A stretch of 6,271 nucleotides of DNA, from assembly GCA_947600345.1 (NCBI GenBank), contig CANQGC010000176.1:1-6271 (forward strand). Direction: 5' to 3'. The translations under genes and the position numbers were made by a program. Origin of the DNA: an uncultured Clostridia bacterium (lineage in GTDB: Bacteria; Bacillota; Clostridia; Christensenellales; Aristaeellaceae). A model generated the notes under the pieces. It ran no database searches. It was not told the DNA's origin and saw only the letters and a list, made by a program, of their open reading frames with translations. Within the stretch, counting starts at the first letter, position 1; every line of letters begins with the position of its first letter. Below are positions 4,693-6,271 of the stretch, one piece after another.

Positions 4693-6060
4693 TTACAGCT
4701 TTGCCAGCGCTTCAGCGATCTGCTTTTTGACTGCCTCCGGCGCCGGGCCGCCCGGGATATTCCTCTGGGACACGCAGGTTAGCAGGTCGATGGCCGCGTA
4801 CACGTCCTCCTCGAACGTCGGCGAGAGCTTCTGATACTCCTCCAGCGGCAGCGCGTCCAGCGTCGTGCCCAGCTCGATGCAGCGGTTCACCAGACGCCCG
4901 GTGATCGAGTAGGCGTCCCGGAACGGCGTGCCCCGCTTGGTCAGGTAGTCCGCGCAGTCCGTCGCGTTGATGAAGCCCGTCAGCGCCGCCTTCTTCATGT
5001 TCTCCGGGTGGAACGTCGCCGTGCGCAGCATCGGCGCGAGCACCTCCAGGCAGAGCTGCGCGGTGTCCAGCGCGTCGAACACCGCCTCCTTATCCTCCTG
5101 CATGTCCTTATTGTAGGCCAGCGGCAGCGCCTTCATCGCCGTCAGCAGCGTCGTCAGGTCGCCGAAGACGCGGCCGGCCTTGCCGCGCACCAGCTCGGTG
5201 ATGTCCGGGTTCTTCTTCTGGGGCATGATGGACGAGCCGGTGGAGAAGGAGTCGGACAGCGTGACGTACTTGAACTCCCAGCTGCACCACAGGCAGACCT
5301 CCTCGCTGAAGCGGGAGAGGTGCACCATGAGGATGGAGAGGTCGCTGAGCAGCTCCAGCACGAAGTCGCGGTCGGACACGCCGTCCATCGAGTTGGCGGT
5401 GATGCCGTTGAGGCCGAGCTGCTCGGCCACGAACGCGCGGTCGAGGGGATAGGTGGTGCCCGCCAGCGCGCCGGAGCCCAGCGGGGAGACGCGCGTGCGC
5501 TTCTTGCAGTCGCCCAGCCGGTCGATGTCGCGCAGCAGCATCTGTGCGTAGGCCATCAGGTAGTGTGCCATGGTGACCGGCTGCGCCCGCTGGAGGTGGG
5601 TGTAGCCGGGCATGACGCTCTCCAGGTGCTGGCCCGCCACCTCGCACAGCGCCCGCACGAGCTCCTTGGCCAGTTCGACCGTCCGGTCGATCTCGTCCGA
5701 CAGGTACAGTCGGATGTCCAGCGCCACCTGATCGTTGCGGCTGCGCGCGGTGTGCAATCTCTTGCCCGCGTCGCCGATGCGCCGGGTGAGCTCGCCTTCG
5801 ACGAAGGTGTGGATATCCTCGCTGCTCATGTCGATCTCGAGCGTCCCCGCCTCGATCTCCTCAAGCATCCTCCCCAACTCCGCGACGATCTTCTCCGAAT
5901 CCTCCTTCGGAATGATCCCCTGCTTCCCCAGCATCCGCGCATGCGCCATGGATCCGGTGATATCCTGCTTATACATCCTCGAATCAAACCCAATGGAAGC
6001 ATTCAGCTGATTGAGCTTCTCATCCACCTGCCCCTGCAGGCGCCCCGCCCACAACTTCAT
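4693..6060 (-). CDS. argH: Argininosuccinate lyase
   Basis: ArgH cleaves argininosuccinate to arginine and fumarate, the last step of arginine biosynthesis. It works as a homotetramer in the cytoplasm. The 455-residue product matches the family length (about 455-465). It opens with KLWAGRL and carries HTARSRNDQ (103-111), GYTHLQRAQP (151-160, with the catalytic-base region His154), SPLGSGALAGTTYPLDR (191-207) and the fumarase/aspartase superfamily signature GSSIMPQKKNPD (274-285) with its catalytic serine. The start chosen is ATG at 6060, with AAAGGAGG and an 8-nt spacer. A TTG two codons upstream is only 2 nt from the Shine-Dalgarno sequence and is unlikely. No argG or other arg gene is visible; the genome beyond 6271 would show whether argG precedes it. 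No ARG-box was recognised. Confidence 0.97.
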   Translation of the reverse strand: MKLWAGRLQGQVDEKLNQLNASIGFDSRMYKQDITGSMAHARMLGKQGIIPKEDSEKIVAELGRMLEEIEAGTLEIDMSSEDIHTFVEGELTRRIGDAGKRLHTARSRNDQVALDIRLYLSDEIDRTVELAKELVRALCEVAGQHLESVMPGYTHLQRAQPVTMAHYLMAYAQMLLRDIDRLGDCKKRTRVSPLGSGALAGTTYPLDRAFVAEQLGLNGITANSMDGVSDRDFVLELLSDLSILMVHLSRFSEEVCLWCSWEFKYVTLSDSFSTGSSIMPQKKNPDITELVRGKAGRVFGDLTTLLTAMKALPLAYNKDMQEDKEAVFDALDTAQLCLEVLAPMLRTATFHPENMKKAALTGFINATDCADYLTKRGTPFRDAYSITGRLVNRCIELGTTLDALPLEEYQKLSPTFEEDVYAAIDLLTCVSQRNIPGGPAPEAVKKQIAEALAKL

Positions 6061-6083
6061 AAACAAATCCTCCTTTATCTATC

Positions 6084-6102
6084 AAAAGGGCGCGAAGCGC
6101 CC
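6084..6102 (-). promoter_or_regulatory. Terminator-like hairpin in the argH leader
   Basis: On the minus strand GGGCGC and GCGCCC (6-bp stem, TTC loop) are followed at once by TTTT, ending about 23 nt before the argH ATG. It could end transcription of an upstream gene or attenuate read-through into argH. The T-run is short, so efficiency is uncertain. No leader peptide or anti-terminator partner was identified. Confidence 0.45.
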
Positions 6103-6234
6103 CATCCCCCAAAAACTAACTCCCAAAAACCAAAGTCTACAGAGGGCCGGTATTGTCGGCCCGATAACCGAACGTTTCGCAAGAGGAACCCAGGCCAACC
6201 CCGGGTCCAGGGCCGCAGCCCTGGTCAGGAGAGG
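6103..6234. other. Upstream argH non-coding region
   Basis: No gene or convincing promoter was found here. Two dyads are visible: GGGCCG/CGGCCC (6144-6162, 7-nt loop), and CCAGGGC/GCCCTGG (6207-6224, 4-nt loop). The second resembles module C of the palindromic repeats in form and in its preceding GGGTC. A promoter for argH on the minus strand was looked for and none with acceptable boxes was seen, so argH may be read from a promoter beyond the window. Confidence 0.4.
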
Positions 6235-6271
6235 GAGGAGGGAATCCAAGGGGGAAACGGGGGACGCTTGA
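6235..6271 (+). repeat. Possible third, truncated copy of the modular repeat (start of module A)
   Basis: GAGGAGGGAATCC here resembles the GAAGGGAGAATCC that opens module A in the other two copies. The bases that follow, AAGGGGGAAAC, differ from their AAGGAACCT. If this is module A with a replaced stem, the second arm (GTTTCCCCCTTGG) should lie just beyond the window. The match is short, so this is tentative. Confidence 0.35.

Overview
The window looks like chromosomal DNA from an uncultured, GC-rich, Clostridia-like (Firmicutes) bacterium, perhaps of gut or rumen origin. The evidence is near-consensus sigma-A-type promoters, strong AGGAGG-type ribosome binding sites, several TTG starts, and a polar amino acid transporter of the usual Firmicutes gene order. 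The taxonomic call is inference from style, not from a marker gene.

Left part (1-2053, minus strand): a polar amino acid ABC uptake operon, transcribed leftwards in the order substrate-binding protein, permease, ATPase. The ATPase runs off the left edge. A 240-bp AT-rich divergent control region (2054-2294) carries a perfect TTGACA-N17-TATAAT promoter for the transporter and a TTGACA-N17-TATACT promoter facing right. The rightward promoter drives a class-I glutamine-amidotransferase-like peptidase C26 gene (gamma-glutamyl-GABA hydrolase family, 2295-3002). The transporter and hydrolase may together import and cleave a gamma-glutamyl or related amino-acid compound, but this is inference.

Middle and right part: trmO (tRNA-Thr A37 m6t6A methyltransferase, minus strand, TTG start, 3428-4117) and argH (argininosuccinate lyase, minus strand, 4693-6060) are complete. 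argH makes arginine and fumarate from argininosuccinate. Upstream of argH only leader hairpins and a repeat fragment are visible before the window ends.

The unusual content is intergenic. Two copies of a modular palindromic repeat (3014-3297 on plus, 4182-4594 on minus) flank trmO in inverted orientation. Each copy is an ordered series of hairpins (called A to E here). Some stems are identical between copies. Others differ but keep base pairing, including one (E) whose stem sequence is entirely different at the same position. The second copy is interrupted by a 160-168 bp foldback element (4365-4532) with perfect 20-bp inverted ends. The first copy supplies the empty site. A third, truncated relative may start at the right edge. 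No CRISPR array, tRNA, rRNA or transposase gene was seen.
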